Positions 1 through 8,764 of a stretch of DNA of 64,000 nt are shown here, in pieces; within the stretch, counting starts at the first letter, position 1, and each line of letters opens with the position of its first letter. The notes under the pieces are model-generated. The model worked only from the letters and a program-made list of their open reading frames with translations. It did not search any database and was not told the DNA's origin. Both the position numbers and the translations under genes were made by a program. The stretch lies in contig JAPKMW010000015.1 in assembly GCA_026645575.1 (NCBI GenBank), forward strand, positions 62,001 to 126,000, written 5' to 3'. This DNA is from Caldilineaceae bacterium. GTDB taxonomy: Bacteria > Chloroflexota > Anaerolineae > Caldilineales > Caldilineaceae.

Positions 1-175
1 AGCGCCCGGTGATCGTTCCCGTGCTGCTGGTAAGCAGACTGAGCAAGGTCAAGACCGCGACTAATACCAGCGCGACGCCAATGATCTCTGGTCGTTGCAA
101 CAATGCGAGCGTTGACTGTAACAGATCGCTCTGTGGTTGTTTTTTCTTTGGTGGCGACTTGCGCTTGTTAGGCAT
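1..175 (-). CDS. FtsK/SpoIIIE-like DNA translocase, N-terminal fragment
   Basis: Only the first 58 codons are inside the window; the gene runs off the left edge. The start is the ATG at 175-173. The protein begins with a very basic stretch (MPNKRKSPPKKKQ), then a short amphipathic part, and from about residue 33 a hydrophobic segment (GVALVLVAVLTLLSLL) that would be the first membrane helix. A basic cytosolic tail followed by membrane helices is how FtsK/SpoIIIE translocases begin. The gene following RNase J is often ftsK in bacteria of this kind; that is known context and not visible proof. The motor domain lies outside the window, so another membrane protein cannot be excluded. Confidence 0.6.
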   Translation of the reverse strand, partial: MPNKRKSPPKKKQPQSDLLQSTLALLQRPEIIGVALVLVAVLTLLSLLTSSTGTITGR

Positions 176-197
176 TGGTGGCAATGGTCAAGAGCTT

Positions 198-281
198 GGG
201 AGATTAGGAGATTGAGAGATTGAGAGATTAGGCGGGTTACAGAATAACTTAATCTCTCAATTTCCTAATCTCTTAATCTCC
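198..281. repeat. Hairpin with tandem-repeat arms
   Basis: The left arm (198-230) repeats GAGATT-like units and the right arm (249-281) carries the complementary AATCTC units, so the transcript can fold into a long imperfect hairpin. It lies between the RNase J stop and the FtsK start and could act as a terminator, although no clear T-run follows. Confidence 0.6.
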
Positions 282-327
282 ACCGGTAAACGATAACCAA
301 ATAGAACAAAATTTCTATTCCAGTATA

Positions 328-2058
328 CTACACTTCCATCACCAAGGGCAAAACCATAGGACGGCGCCCCATCTCTTTGTAGGTAAAGGTAGTGAGGGCA
401 TCGCGAATCTTGTTCTCTAACACCTGGGTTGGCACCCGCTTCTTGAGCAGATTCTCCACCACATCACGGGCGCGATTGATCAGATCCTCGCTGTCACGGA
501 TGTAGACAAAGCCGCGGCTGATGATCTCCGGCCCGTAGATGATCTCCCCATCCACTTCGTCAATGGCGACCACGCAGACCAGGAAACCATCCTGACTCAG
601 GTGGCGGCGGTCGCGTAGGACGACATTACCCACATCACCGACGCCAAGTCCATCGACAAAGACATGGCCGGTCGGCAGCTTTTCGCCCAAGCGCGCGCTG
701 ACCGCACCATTACTGCTGCCATTCTCACTACCAAAGTGACCAAACTCCAACGTCTGCCCATCTTCAATGATGTAAACATTTGCCTTTGGCACGCCGCTCT
801 CTTCGGCCAAGCGGGCATGAAGCACCAAGTGGCGATATTCCCCATGCACCGGGACAAAGTGACGCGGACGCACCAGTTGCAACATGTGGCGATAATCCTC
901 GCGCCCACCGTGGCCGCTGACATGGACATCGCCCAACTCGTGGTAAAGCACATCAACCCCCTGGCGGAAGAGATTATCGACTGTGCGGTTGAATAGCTCC
1001 TCGTTGCCTGGAATCGGCGTGGCGCTGAGGATGACAGTATCCCCCTCGCGCAGGCTGATCTGCCGATGGTCGCCCACACTCATGCGCACCATGGCGCTGG
1101 TCGGTTCGCCCTGGCTGCCGGTAGCGATGATCACCACTTCGTGGGCGGGCAGGCTCTCCATCTCGCCGGCCGTCAGCAACTCATCTTGCTTGATGTTCAG
1201 ATAGCCCAGTTGGATGGCGATCTTCACATTGTTGACCATTGAGCGGCCAATGGCGCCAACACGGCGACCATGCCGGCGGGCGACATCGATCACTTGCTGC
1301 ACACGCCCCAGGTTGCTAGCAAAGGTGGTGAGCAAAATACGGCCTTGCGCTTTACCAAAGGCGCGATCCAACATGTCGTAGAGCGACTGCTCGCTGGGCG
1401 TCGTCCCTTCCTTCTCGGCATTGGTGCTGTCGGCCAGGAGGAGCAACACGCCTTCATCGCCCCAGCGACGCAACTTGTCTTCCTCGGTCGGCTTGCCGTC
1501 CACCGGCGTCGCGTCAAAGCGATAGTCGCTGGTATGAATGACGCGCCCGGCCGGCGTCTGCACGGCCACGCCCACGCTATCCGGGAAGCTGTGGCAAGTG
1601 TGGAAGAACTCGACGGTAAAGGGCGCCAGTTCGAGTACATTATGCTCGGTGATCGTATTCAGTTGCACTTCACCAACCAGTTTGTGTTCCCGCAGCTTAT
1701 CTTCCAGCAGCCCCAAAGTGAGCGCCGTACCATAGACCGGTGCTTTCAAACCCTCTTCCACCAGGTAACTGAGCGCGCCGATATGGTCTTCGTGACCATG
1801 GGTTAGAATGATGGCGGTCACATTGTCCAGTCGCTCCATCAAATATTCGGTGTCTGGGATCACCAGGTCAATGCCGTGCATGTCGCTGGTGGGGAACATG
1901 AGGCCGGCGTCGATCACCAGGATCTTCTCTTCGGCTTCCAGCAACATCATGTTCTTGCCGATTTCGCCCAACCCCCCTAAAGGAATCAGCCGCAACAGCG
2001 GATTTTGACCCAGCGGCGACGACAGAGGCGCCGCTGGGGTGCTTACATCTTGTGTCAT
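328..2058 (-). CDS. rnj: Ribonuclease J
   Basis: A 576-residue metallo-beta-lactamase/beta-CASP RNase, the 5'-to-3' exo- and endonuclease used in mRNA decay and rRNA maturation. The zinc motif HGHEDHIG is at residues 87-94, further metal ligands sit in HTCHSFPDS and HTSDYRFD, and the C-terminal beta-CASP motif region reads VSGHGGREDYRH...PVHGEYRHL. Length fits the family. The ATG at 2058 is chosen because AGGAGA lies 9 nt upstream (2068-2073); an upstream in-frame start would add 21 residues without similarity to the family. The FtsK-like gene follows on the same strand. Confidence 0.95.
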   Translation of the reverse strand: MTQDVSTPAAPLSSPLGQNPLLRLIPLGGLGEIGKNMMLLEAEEKILVIDAGLMFPTSDMHGIDLVIPDTEYLMERLDNVTAIILTHGHEDHIGALSYLVEEGLKAPVYGTALTLGLLEDKLREHKLVGEVQLNTITEHNVLELAPFTVEFFHTCHSFPDSVGVAVQTPAGRVIHTSDYRFDATPVDGKPTEEDKLRRWGDEGVLLLLADSTNAEKEGTTPSEQSLYDMLDRAFGKAQGRILLTTFASNLGRVQQVIDVARRHGRRVGAIGRSMVNNVKIAIQLGYLNIKQDELLTAGEMESLPAHEVVIIATGSQGEPTSAMVRMSVGDHRQISLREGDTVILSATPIPGNEELFNRTVDNLFRQGVDVLYHELGDVHVSGHGGREDYRHMLQLVRPRHFVPVHGEYRHLVLHARLAEESGVPKANVYIIEDGQTLEFGHFGSENGSSNGAVSARLGEKLPTGHVFVDGLGVGDVGNVVLRDRRHLSQDGFLVCVVAIDEVDGEIIYGPEIISRGFVYIRDSEDLINRARDVVENLLKKRVPTQVLENKIRDALTTFTYKEMGRRPMVLPLVMEV

Positions 2059-3496
2059 ATCTGTTATCTCTCCTATAAAAACTACAAGCGATTCGCATAT
2101 CACAATCACAGAGCAACTCACTGGCCCTGAAAATTATGCACAAAAAAGCGCAGGCGCAACCGGCATCATGGAAAAAGCGCGGTTGACCCTGAATGATCAA
2201 ATCCAGAATGAGCGCATCCGGAACAAGCCATCTGTCAGACAGACAGTGGTGCGGCGTTAAACGGTCGTACAGGTTCAGTAGTGTGCAACGCGGCCGTAGT
2301 TGCAATTGACCAACGCCGGACGATGCACCATCGCACCTTCGCGTACCCGCAACCACGGACTACTGATATTCAGTTGGGCTGCAGTGCCGTTTGAGGAGTA
2401 GAGATTGGATGGCTATGCGCGGCTGTGTGCGCTAGAGGTTACTTGACCTCTGACGAGATCCTTTGGTAGCGGAGCGATCTTTACAACCCACAAGGGTGAA
2501 GTGATTGTGTCCCACTGCCAAAGCGACAGGGACAAAAGCGACGGGCATGATCAGAATCACAACCGTACGCAAGCGGAGACCAATAGCAACATCGGATACC
2601 TTGCCGACCCCGTGCCGACAAGGGGAGATTACTGCTCGATTCTACGCTGCCTGCTTACATTACAATCACCGTTGGTAACGATGCTGCCCTTTCTACTTCA
2701 GAATGCGTTTACTATCCTACGCCATGCCAGAAGGTGCATCGTTACCGGACGACGCGACTCCCTCTTAGACTGCTTCGTTGCATAGTAAGCGTTAGGAGCG
2801 TCTTGCCAATAGTACGGTTGTTCTACCAGACGTAACTACTGAGTTCCTAGCCCGTCACGGACGGGCTAGGAACTCAGTAGTTGTTGCTGCCAAACAAAGC
2901 AATGCAACTTTGGCAAGGACGCTGCCCCTCTCTGCGGTCAATCTACCTACTTCCTCAAAGCCACCATTATTCACAACGCCTGACAAACGGGCGTAATCAT
3001 CATGAATCAATAATCAACTCTATTAAGACCAGGACAACAATGCCCTGGTAAGTATCATTTGAAAAGTAAGGCGCCTCATCCAACGCATGAATAACTTGCC
3101 GGCGACGATACAAATCGTTCGTCCTTTTCGCCTTTATGCTATAGTATACCACGAGACTGCGTTGGCGTCGAATTTTTAATAACCCATCCTGTCACTAACA
3201 CTGTCACCACACCGTTTCCCCTTTGGGGGCGTAAAAATATAAGTTGCTGCTTGCTGCGGACATTCCTTTCAGAAGCCGCTTTTTCGGCTTGCCTAAATTT
3301 TGTACTTTGCCGCACATTGCAAGTGCCGAAATCATCTACTTGTGATAGAATAGAATGAGCTACTTTTCTGTAGAGCTTAGTACAATCAGTTAGATGGCAA
3401 CAGACGCGAAAGCGCATCGCTTGACTCTGGACGCCTGACCCTGGACGCCTGACTGTTGACTACTGACAATGAACTCATAGAAGTTGTGATAAAGCA
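2059..3496. other. Gene-poor spacer of 1.4 kb
   Basis: No convincing gene was found on either strand. Visible structure: a perfect 22-bp inverted repeat at 2834-2882; an 11-bp inverted repeat GGTAACGATGC at 2674-2684 and 2735-2745; a small AAGCCG/CGGCTT hairpin at 3273-3290 followed by four T; and two tandem copies of CTGGACGCCTGAC just before the next gene (about 3426-3452). It may hold a degraded gene or an unrecognised RNA. Confidence 0.5.
2834..2882. repeat. Perfect 22-bp inverted repeat
   Basis: Arms at 2834-2855 and 2861-2882 are exact reverse complements around a 5-nt centre (CACGG). The middle reads CCCGTCACGGACGGG, a variant of the GTCACGGAC core seen in the repeats at 23610, 30710, 56375 and 59891. 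There is no following T-run. Confidence 0.85.
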
Positions 3497-5518
3497 ATGA
3501 GCCTCCCCACTTTTGGTCAACTACTTGCTGAATATATGACCCGTTCCGGTATCAGCGACAGCGAACTGGCGCGTAGCATCGGTGTCCGGCGTCAGACCAT
3601 CTTTCGCTGGAAGGAGGGATTGGTCGAACGGCCCCGGTCGCGCGAGGATGTGTTGCAATGCGCCAAAAAGCTGCGCCTGACTGACGATGAACGGGACCGG
3701 CTGTTGCTGGCCGCCGGCTTTCCGCCAGAACAGCTTTTGCCAGCGGTGTTACAACCGTCCCCCCCCGCCCCGCCGCTGCCGCCGATGTCGGCTGCTGAAC
3801 CGGAAGCCGCCGCCGATGTCGCAAGTGACCAGCGCGATCCAATGGAAATGGAAGAAGAAGCCTTGCGGACGGTTCCCCCCGCTCTCTTTGTCAATGCTTT
3901 GGATACCCATGTGTTAGTGGATATCCCCGCTCTCGACCAGCCGTTGCCGCCCGGTTCCTCACCGTTGAAGCCCTTGTCAAAGTCTGTGGACGAGCCGGCT
4001 GTGGCGACGGTAGAAGCGTTGCCGCTGGCCGATGCACCGGCGCCATCAACGGCGTCATTGCCCCTGCCGCCGTTGTTTGCCGGTATGCAACGGTGGCTGC
4101 TGACGGCTGGGGTGTTGCTGTTAGCGTTCTTGGCTTTTCTTTGGGCGCGCAATGCTCCCTTCGTGGCGCTGCCGACGCCAACCCCACCGCCACCCGCCAC
4201 CGTGATCCTCCATCCGCCGCCACAAACCACACCTACCCCGCTACCGGCGACGATGGTTGCCCAACCTGGGGAAATCTTGTTGTTGGTGGCGCAATTCAAA
4301 GGCGAAACGTTGACGGAGCGCTTTAATGTGGCCGATCGGGTCAGTGAAGCATTGGCTGAACAGGTGACAGCCGCCAAGCTGGTCAGCACAACGGTGACGA
4401 TCTGGTCGGAAGAAATTACGACAGTGCAAGACGCACGCACCGTGCTGACGACGACCCGCGCTACCATGATGATTTGGGGAAAATATGACAGTGGGCGTGT
4501 GCGGGTCAATTTAGAGACGCACGATCCCAGCGACAGCCAAAAACGGGATTACAATCTCACCTCGACCGATGAATTGCTCACCACCATCAATTATACGGTG
4601 CCGACCGAGATTCGCCTCGTGAGTCTGATTGCACTGGGCCGTCTCCTGCGCAACCAGGGCGACTATCCAGCCGCCACTGCCGCCTTTCAACAGGCGCTGG
4701 CGCTGAACCCCCAAGACCAAAATACCAAAGCCACGCTTAACTTTTATCTCGGCCATCTGGCTGAACAGGAAAAGAGCCTGCCGGGATTGAACCGCGCCAT
4801 CACCTATTACAATCGGGCGATTGAGTTAAACAATACGCTGTACCTGGCCTACTATAACCGGGGCACGGCCCAACTCAACCGGTATGCGCTCCAGCCTGCC
4901 GATGAAACGCTCTTGCTGACCACCTTGAACGCCGCGATTGCCGATCTGAGCCTGGTCATCAAGAATCGGTCCGGCTATGTAGACGCCTACTACAATCGCG
5001 CCTTTGCCTATTATGAACGGGACGAGCCGGGCGATATGGCGATTGCGCTGACCGATCTGGCCTATACGATTGCACTCAAAGCAGACTATGTCGATGCGTA
5101 TTATCTGCGCGGGCTGGTTCATATTCGTGCCGGTAAAGGGGAACAGTGGGTCGATGATTTTCAGCACGTGTTGAAGCTGAAACCGGATGCAACCAACGCC
5201 ATCAGTGGTCTCTGTTGGGGCTATGTCTTGGCGCAACAACCGGAAGCTGCTTTACCCCATTGTGATGAAGCCGTCAAACACGACAAAAGCGGCGCCAGTC
5301 ACGATAGCCGCGCTATTGCCTACGCCCAATTGGGCCGCTACGCCGACGCCATCACCGACTTTCGCACCTACCTCGACGCCCTCAACCAGCCCGGCTCAAC
5401 GATGAACTATGAGCGCTATCGCGGCCCCTTGGTCGAACAATGGATCACCCAACTCGAAGCTGGGCAGAAGCCGTTTGATGACGCGTTGTTGGAAAAATTG
5501 CGCCGTCGGGATCATTAG
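3497..5518 (+). CDS. Membrane-anchored XRE-type HTH protein with TPR repeats
   Basis: A 673-residue protein with three parts. Residues 5-60 form an XRE/Cro-type helix-turn-helix (SDSELARSIGVRRQTIFRWKEG). A proline- and alanine-rich linker runs to about 195. One membrane helix (about 199-218) is followed by a second proline-rich stretch, a domain of about 130 residues I do not recognise (EILLLVAQFKGE...), and tetratricopeptide repeats from about 375 to the end. The HTH would be in the cytosol and the TPRs outside. This suggests a sensor or anchor, not a free repressor; ligand and target are unknown. The start follows a weak ribosome site (GAAGTTGTGATAAAGCA). Confidence 0.85.
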   Translation: MSLPTFGQLLAEYMTRSGISDSELARSIGVRRQTIFRWKEGLVERPRSREDVLQCAKKLRLTDDERDRLLLAAGFPPEQLLPAVLQPSPPAPPLPPMSAAEPEAAADVASDQRDPMEMEEEALRTVPPALFVNALDTHVLVDIPALDQPLPPGSSPLKPLSKSVDEPAVATVEALPLADAPAPSTASLPLPPLFAGMQRWLLTAGVLLLAFLAFLWARNAPFVALPTPTPPPPATVILHPPPQTTPTPLPATMVAQPGEILLLVAQFKGETLTERFNVADRVSEALAEQVTAAKLVSTTVTIWSEEITTVQDARTVLTTTRATMMIWGKYDSGRVRVNLETHDPSDSQKRDYNLTSTDELLTTINYTVPTEIRLVSLIALGRLLRNQGDYPAATAAFQQALALNPQDQNTKATLNFYLGHLAEQEKSLPGLNRAITYYNRAIELNNTLYLAYYNRGTAQLNRYALQPADETLLLTTLNAAIADLSLVIKNRSGYVDAYYNRAFAYYERDEPGDMAIALTDLAYTIALKADYVDAYYLRGLVHIRAGKGEQWVDDFQHVLKLKPDATNAISGLCWGYVLAQQPEAALPHCDEAVKHDKSGASHDSRAIAYAQLGRYADAITDFRTYLDALNQPGSTMNYERYRGPLVEQWITQLEAGQKPFDDALLEKLRRRDH

Positions 5519-5527
5519 GAAAAATGA

Positions 5528-5567
5528 AGAGATTGAGAGATTCCCAATTCTCAATTCTCAATCTCCC
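5528..5567. terminator. Possible bidirectional hairpin between convergent genes
   Basis: GAGATTGAGAGATT on the left pairs imperfectly with AATTCTCAATCTC on the right. It lies between two convergent genes (stops at 5518 and 5587), where a shared terminator is expected. The stem is AT-rich and has no strong T-run. Confidence 0.4.
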
Positions 5568-5586
5568 ATTGAAAAACGCCGATTCC

Positions 5587-6366
5587 TTATAACCTGTATG
5601 CGCGTATTACAGCCCCGATAAAGGAAAAGTTGTGATTCTCTTCGATCTGGAGCGCGGTTTTGACCTCTTGGGGGGCGCCGTCGAAGAGGGTGCGAATGAG
5701 GGCGGCATTGGCGGCGGGGGTTGCCATGCGCTGAATCCAGGCGGCAAAGTCGATCCAGACCGGGCCGCTATAGACGACGCTGACATTGACAAAGCCGGCG
5801 GCGCTGAGCATGGCCGTCCACTGGGCGACGGTGTGGTCGCGCACATGGGATGGATCGCGCAGCAGTTCGATGGCCTGGAGATAGGTGTCGGCGGTGAAAT
5901 CGTCAAAGGAAACAATGTCGTTGAGGATGAAGCAACCGCCCGGTTTGAGAATGCGGTGAAAGCCCGCCAACGCTGTCGCCGGATGGGGCCAGTGGTGGGC
6001 GCTATAGCGCGAGACGATCAGGTCAGCTTCGTTGTCGGCAAAGGGCAGTTTTTCCACATCACCCAGGCGGAAATCAACATTGGTGAGGCCCCGTTCCGCC
6101 GCTAATTGCCGGCCCTGTGCCAGCATCCCTTCGGTAAAATCGACGGCAATCACCTGGGCGACATGGGGGGCAAAGGCCAACGCCGTATGCCCCGTCCCGC
6201 AGCCAGCGTCGATCACCACTTCCTGCCCCGTCAACGGGATGGCTTGCACCATCGCCTCTAAATCGCGTCCCCTGGCGTGAACCGCACTGGTGCTGTAATT
6301 CGCCGCTACCTGATTAAACTGCCGTTGCACCGATGCTTTAATATCATTAATATCATTGGTTGTCAT
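5587..6366 (-). CDS. Class I SAM-dependent methyltransferase
   Basis: A 259-residue methyltransferase of the UbiE/Methyltransf_11 type. The SAM-binding motif I is VIDAGCGTGH near residue 51, with the acidic residue of motif II in VIAVDFTEGML and LGDVEKLPFADNEADLIVSR after it. The C-terminal half carries no recognisable substrate domain, so the substrate is unknown. The start overlaps the end of the upstream glycosidase gene by 14 bp, so the two are probably co-transcribed. Confidence 0.85.
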   Translation of the reverse strand: MTTNDINDIKASVQRQFNQVAANYSTSAVHARGRDLEAMVQAIPLTGQEVVIDAGCGTGHTALAFAPHVAQVIAVDFTEGMLAQGRQLAAERGLTNVDFRLGDVEKLPFADNEADLIVSRYSAHHWPHPATALAGFHRILKPGGCFILNDIVSFDDFTADTYLQAIELLRDPSHVRDHTVAQWTAMLSAAGFVNVSVVYSGPVWIDFAAWIQRMATPAANAALIRTLFDGAPQEVKTALQIEENHNFSFIGAVIRAYRL

Positions 6367-8716
6367 TGCGTTGTTCGCTATCTAGAATAGTCACGACCAA
6401 TTCGGCCTGACCGGTGGTTTCACAGCACAAGCGCCGACCGGCCAGGGTGCTTTCCCACTGCCAGGGGGTGTCAGCACCGTTAAGCCGCACCGCTACAACG
6501 GAAACCGTCGGTGGCAGGTAGAACCCAACGCGTAAGCGATAGTGCTCTTGCCCTGTATTCTGGGTGACAGCCAGCCGGTATTCGCTGGCCGAGCGGGTTG
6601 CACTCACCGTGAAGCAGGCGTTGCCAACTCGAAAACGCTCTAGCGTCGCGGTATCCCAGCCGGTTGGCAAGTGCGGAATCACCTGTAAGCACTCTTCGCC
6701 GGCTTGTGGCTCGATGCCCAACACCCCCTCGACCAGTGGAGAAATGATACCCAAGTTTGACCACAACTGCAAAAAGCACCACTGGTCGGGCAGCGCCTCA
6801 CTAATCGCGCCAGGGGTGCGTCGGTTGAGCGTCGCCGCCATCTGTTGCACCAACTTGAGTGCATCATCCAGGCGGCCATAGCGGGTCAACGCCAGCGCCA
6901 GCAAACCGGTGTTGATGCTCATCACCTCCCGGCGTTCCGGGTGCAGATACATGCCCCATTCGTTACAAAATTCGGGTGAGAGCAGCCGGGCAAAGGCTTG
7001 ATCGGCCTGTTCCGGTGTCGCCAGGCCAACTTCCATTGGACACATCACCACCCAATGGCGCAACAGCCACGGTAGATCGACGGTTGGGTCAGCATGACGG
7101 CGTGCCGGTACTTGCGTATCGAAAAGGCGATGGGCTTGCGCCGCCTGCCCCGCCACCCACTGCCAATCGGGCGTTGATTCCAGGCCATCGATCCGTTGCA
7201 GAGCCGCATCTACCTCCTGCACAGTGGCGCGTACATCGGCAAAGAGACCGGCGTCGGCCAGCCACCACTCGTTGCGAATCCGTTCCGCAAGGATGGCGGC
7301 TTTGCTGGTGGCGCTTGCCGCTGTGCTTGTGTCGCCAACCGCTTGCGCCATTGTCGCCAGAAAATTGAGCGCTTCCCAGGTGTAGCTAGCGACATCGATA
7401 CACTCAAAGCCAGCGTGCATCTCCAGCGTCTCAATAACGCTACGTCCGGCGCCACAGAGATCGCCATCGGGGTCGCATTTGCCCAGCGTATAGTCAAGAA
7501 TGCCCTGTTTGCAGAAGGGGTACATCTCTGCCAAAAAGTCCCGATCGCCCGTCCAGCACCAGCTCTGGTAGACGGCGCGGGTGAAGGCCGGCGTCTCGAC
7601 CAGATTGCCCGGATTGTAGACAATGCCGGTGGTGGATAACTCGTGGATCACCCGCCCCGGTTCGGTGGCATTGTGTCCTTCGCTGACCCTTTTGAGCAGG
7701 CGCAATGTGGCTTTGCTCAGGTCGAAAAGGCCGCCTTGTAACATGGGCAGAATGGCATATTCTGTGTCAATGCCAAACCACCAGGGGTAGTTGGGCAGCC
7801 CGGCGCCGACACTGGGACTAACATTAGGGCCATAATCCGGCGTCTGGCGCGCCAACATCTGGGCTGTCACTTTAGACCAGTAAAAGGCGGTATCCAGGTG
7901 CGCAGCAGGCGACTGCAAGCGGGCGTGGCGGGCGAGTTCAGCATAGCGATCCTCTTTCTGCTGCCACAAGGACCCACCTTCCGTACGCAAGCGCGCATAG
8001 GTTTCAAAAGCTTCGCTTTCCCCGGTGACGGCGCCGGCCACATAGAAGGTGACAACAGAGGTGTCAGCCGTGCGGGTATGAAAGCGAAAAGTCAGGCGCG
8101 CACTTACGCCGGCGCCGACCGTCGGTTGCACCACCCCGGCTTCGTCACCTAGCAAGATTTCCTGAATGCTCGTGCTGCCGCCGACCAGCACCACCCAGGG
8201 ATTATTCTCATCGCTAAAGCGTAAATGACGTTGATGATCGGCCACCGCCACCCGATCCGGCGCATCGTGCATCCCCACCTGTTCGCCCAGCCAAGCCGGG
8301 CGCAAATCGGAGCGCACCAACGCGAGCAATTCCAGACGGTCGGCAAAACCGGGGGGGAATTGCACGGTGATCGTCACCGCCAACCCCGCCAGCCCATCAG
8401 GGACAAAATCGCGCCGGGTCACCTGCAACGAATCGACGCGATAGTCGAACTCGGTATGACTGCCATAGGCGCGACAGGCGTCCGCCTCCAATAGCCAGGT
8501 CATCACGCCGGTTGTCTGGTTGCGGATGGCAAACCAGAAGCCATCCAACAGCTTGATCGGGTGCGCCCACACCCCCCACAATTCATGGGGAATATGGCTG
8601 GTTGACCAGGGGGTGGGAAATAGCCCATTTTGCGAACAGATCACATAAAGCTGGTCGCCCGTCGTCGCCACCGGATCGGCCAGCCGTTCGCGTTTTTCAA
8701 GATATGTTGCTGTCAT
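6353..8716 (-). CDS. Six-hairpin glycoside hydrolase, amylo-alpha-1,6-glucosidase-like
   Basis: A 787-residue protein. The N-terminal 280 residues look like the beta-sandwich domain of glycogen-debranching-type enzymes (VICSQNGLFPTP, LLDGFWFAIRN). From about 290 to 700 comes an (alpha/alpha)6 region with YPWWFGIDTEYAILPMLQGG, HELSTTGIVYNPGN and TPAFTRAVYQSWCWTGD, typical of six-hairpin glycosidases. No signal peptide, so it is probably cytosolic. The ATG at 8716 is preferred over an upstream TTG at 8746; AGGGA lies 12-13 nt before it. The exact family and substrate cannot be fixed from sequence alone. Confidence 0.75.
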   Translation of the reverse strand: MTATYLEKRERLADPVATTGDQLYVICSQNGLFPTPWSTSHIPHELWGVWAHPIKLLDGFWFAIRNQTTGVMTWLLEADACRAYGSHTEFDYRVDSLQVTRRDFVPDGLAGLAVTITVQFPPGFADRLELLALVRSDLRPAWLGEQVGMHDAPDRVAVADHQRHLRFSDENNPWVVLVGGSTSIQEILLGDEAGVVQPTVGAGVSARLTFRFHTRTADTSVVTFYVAGAVTGESEAFETYARLRTEGGSLWQQKEDRYAELARHARLQSPAAHLDTAFYWSKVTAQMLARQTPDYGPNVSPSVGAGLPNYPWWFGIDTEYAILPMLQGGLFDLSKATLRLLKRVSEGHNATEPGRVIHELSTTGIVYNPGNLVETPAFTRAVYQSWCWTGDRDFLAEMYPFCKQGILDYTLGKCDPDGDLCGAGRSVIETLEMHAGFECIDVASYTWEALNFLATMAQAVGDTSTAASATSKAAILAERIRNEWWLADAGLFADVRATVQEVDAALQRIDGLESTPDWQWVAGQAAQAHRLFDTQVPARRHADPTVDLPWLLRHWVVMCPMEVGLATPEQADQAFARLLSPEFCNEWGMYLHPERREVMSINTGLLALALTRYGRLDDALKLVQQMAATLNRRTPGAISEALPDQWCFLQLWSNLGIISPLVEGVLGIEPQAGEECLQVIPHLPTGWDTATLERFRVGNACFTVSATRSASEYRLAVTQNTGQEHYRLRVGFYLPPTVSVVAVRLNGADTPWQWESTLAGRRLCCETTGQAELVVTILDSEQRNDNQ

Positions 8717-8764
8717 ACGTCGTGTTGTCCCTAGTCGCGTAGTCAATGGTTATTCGGTATTGGG

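Noticed and set aside
2501..2785. Possible 94-residue gene in the first large spacer
   Set aside because: No ribosome site, no recognisable motif, and unusual His/Asp/Gln-rich start.
3139..3417. Possible 92-residue minus-strand gene
   Set aside because: No ribosome site or motif, and it crosses the hairpin at 3273-3290.
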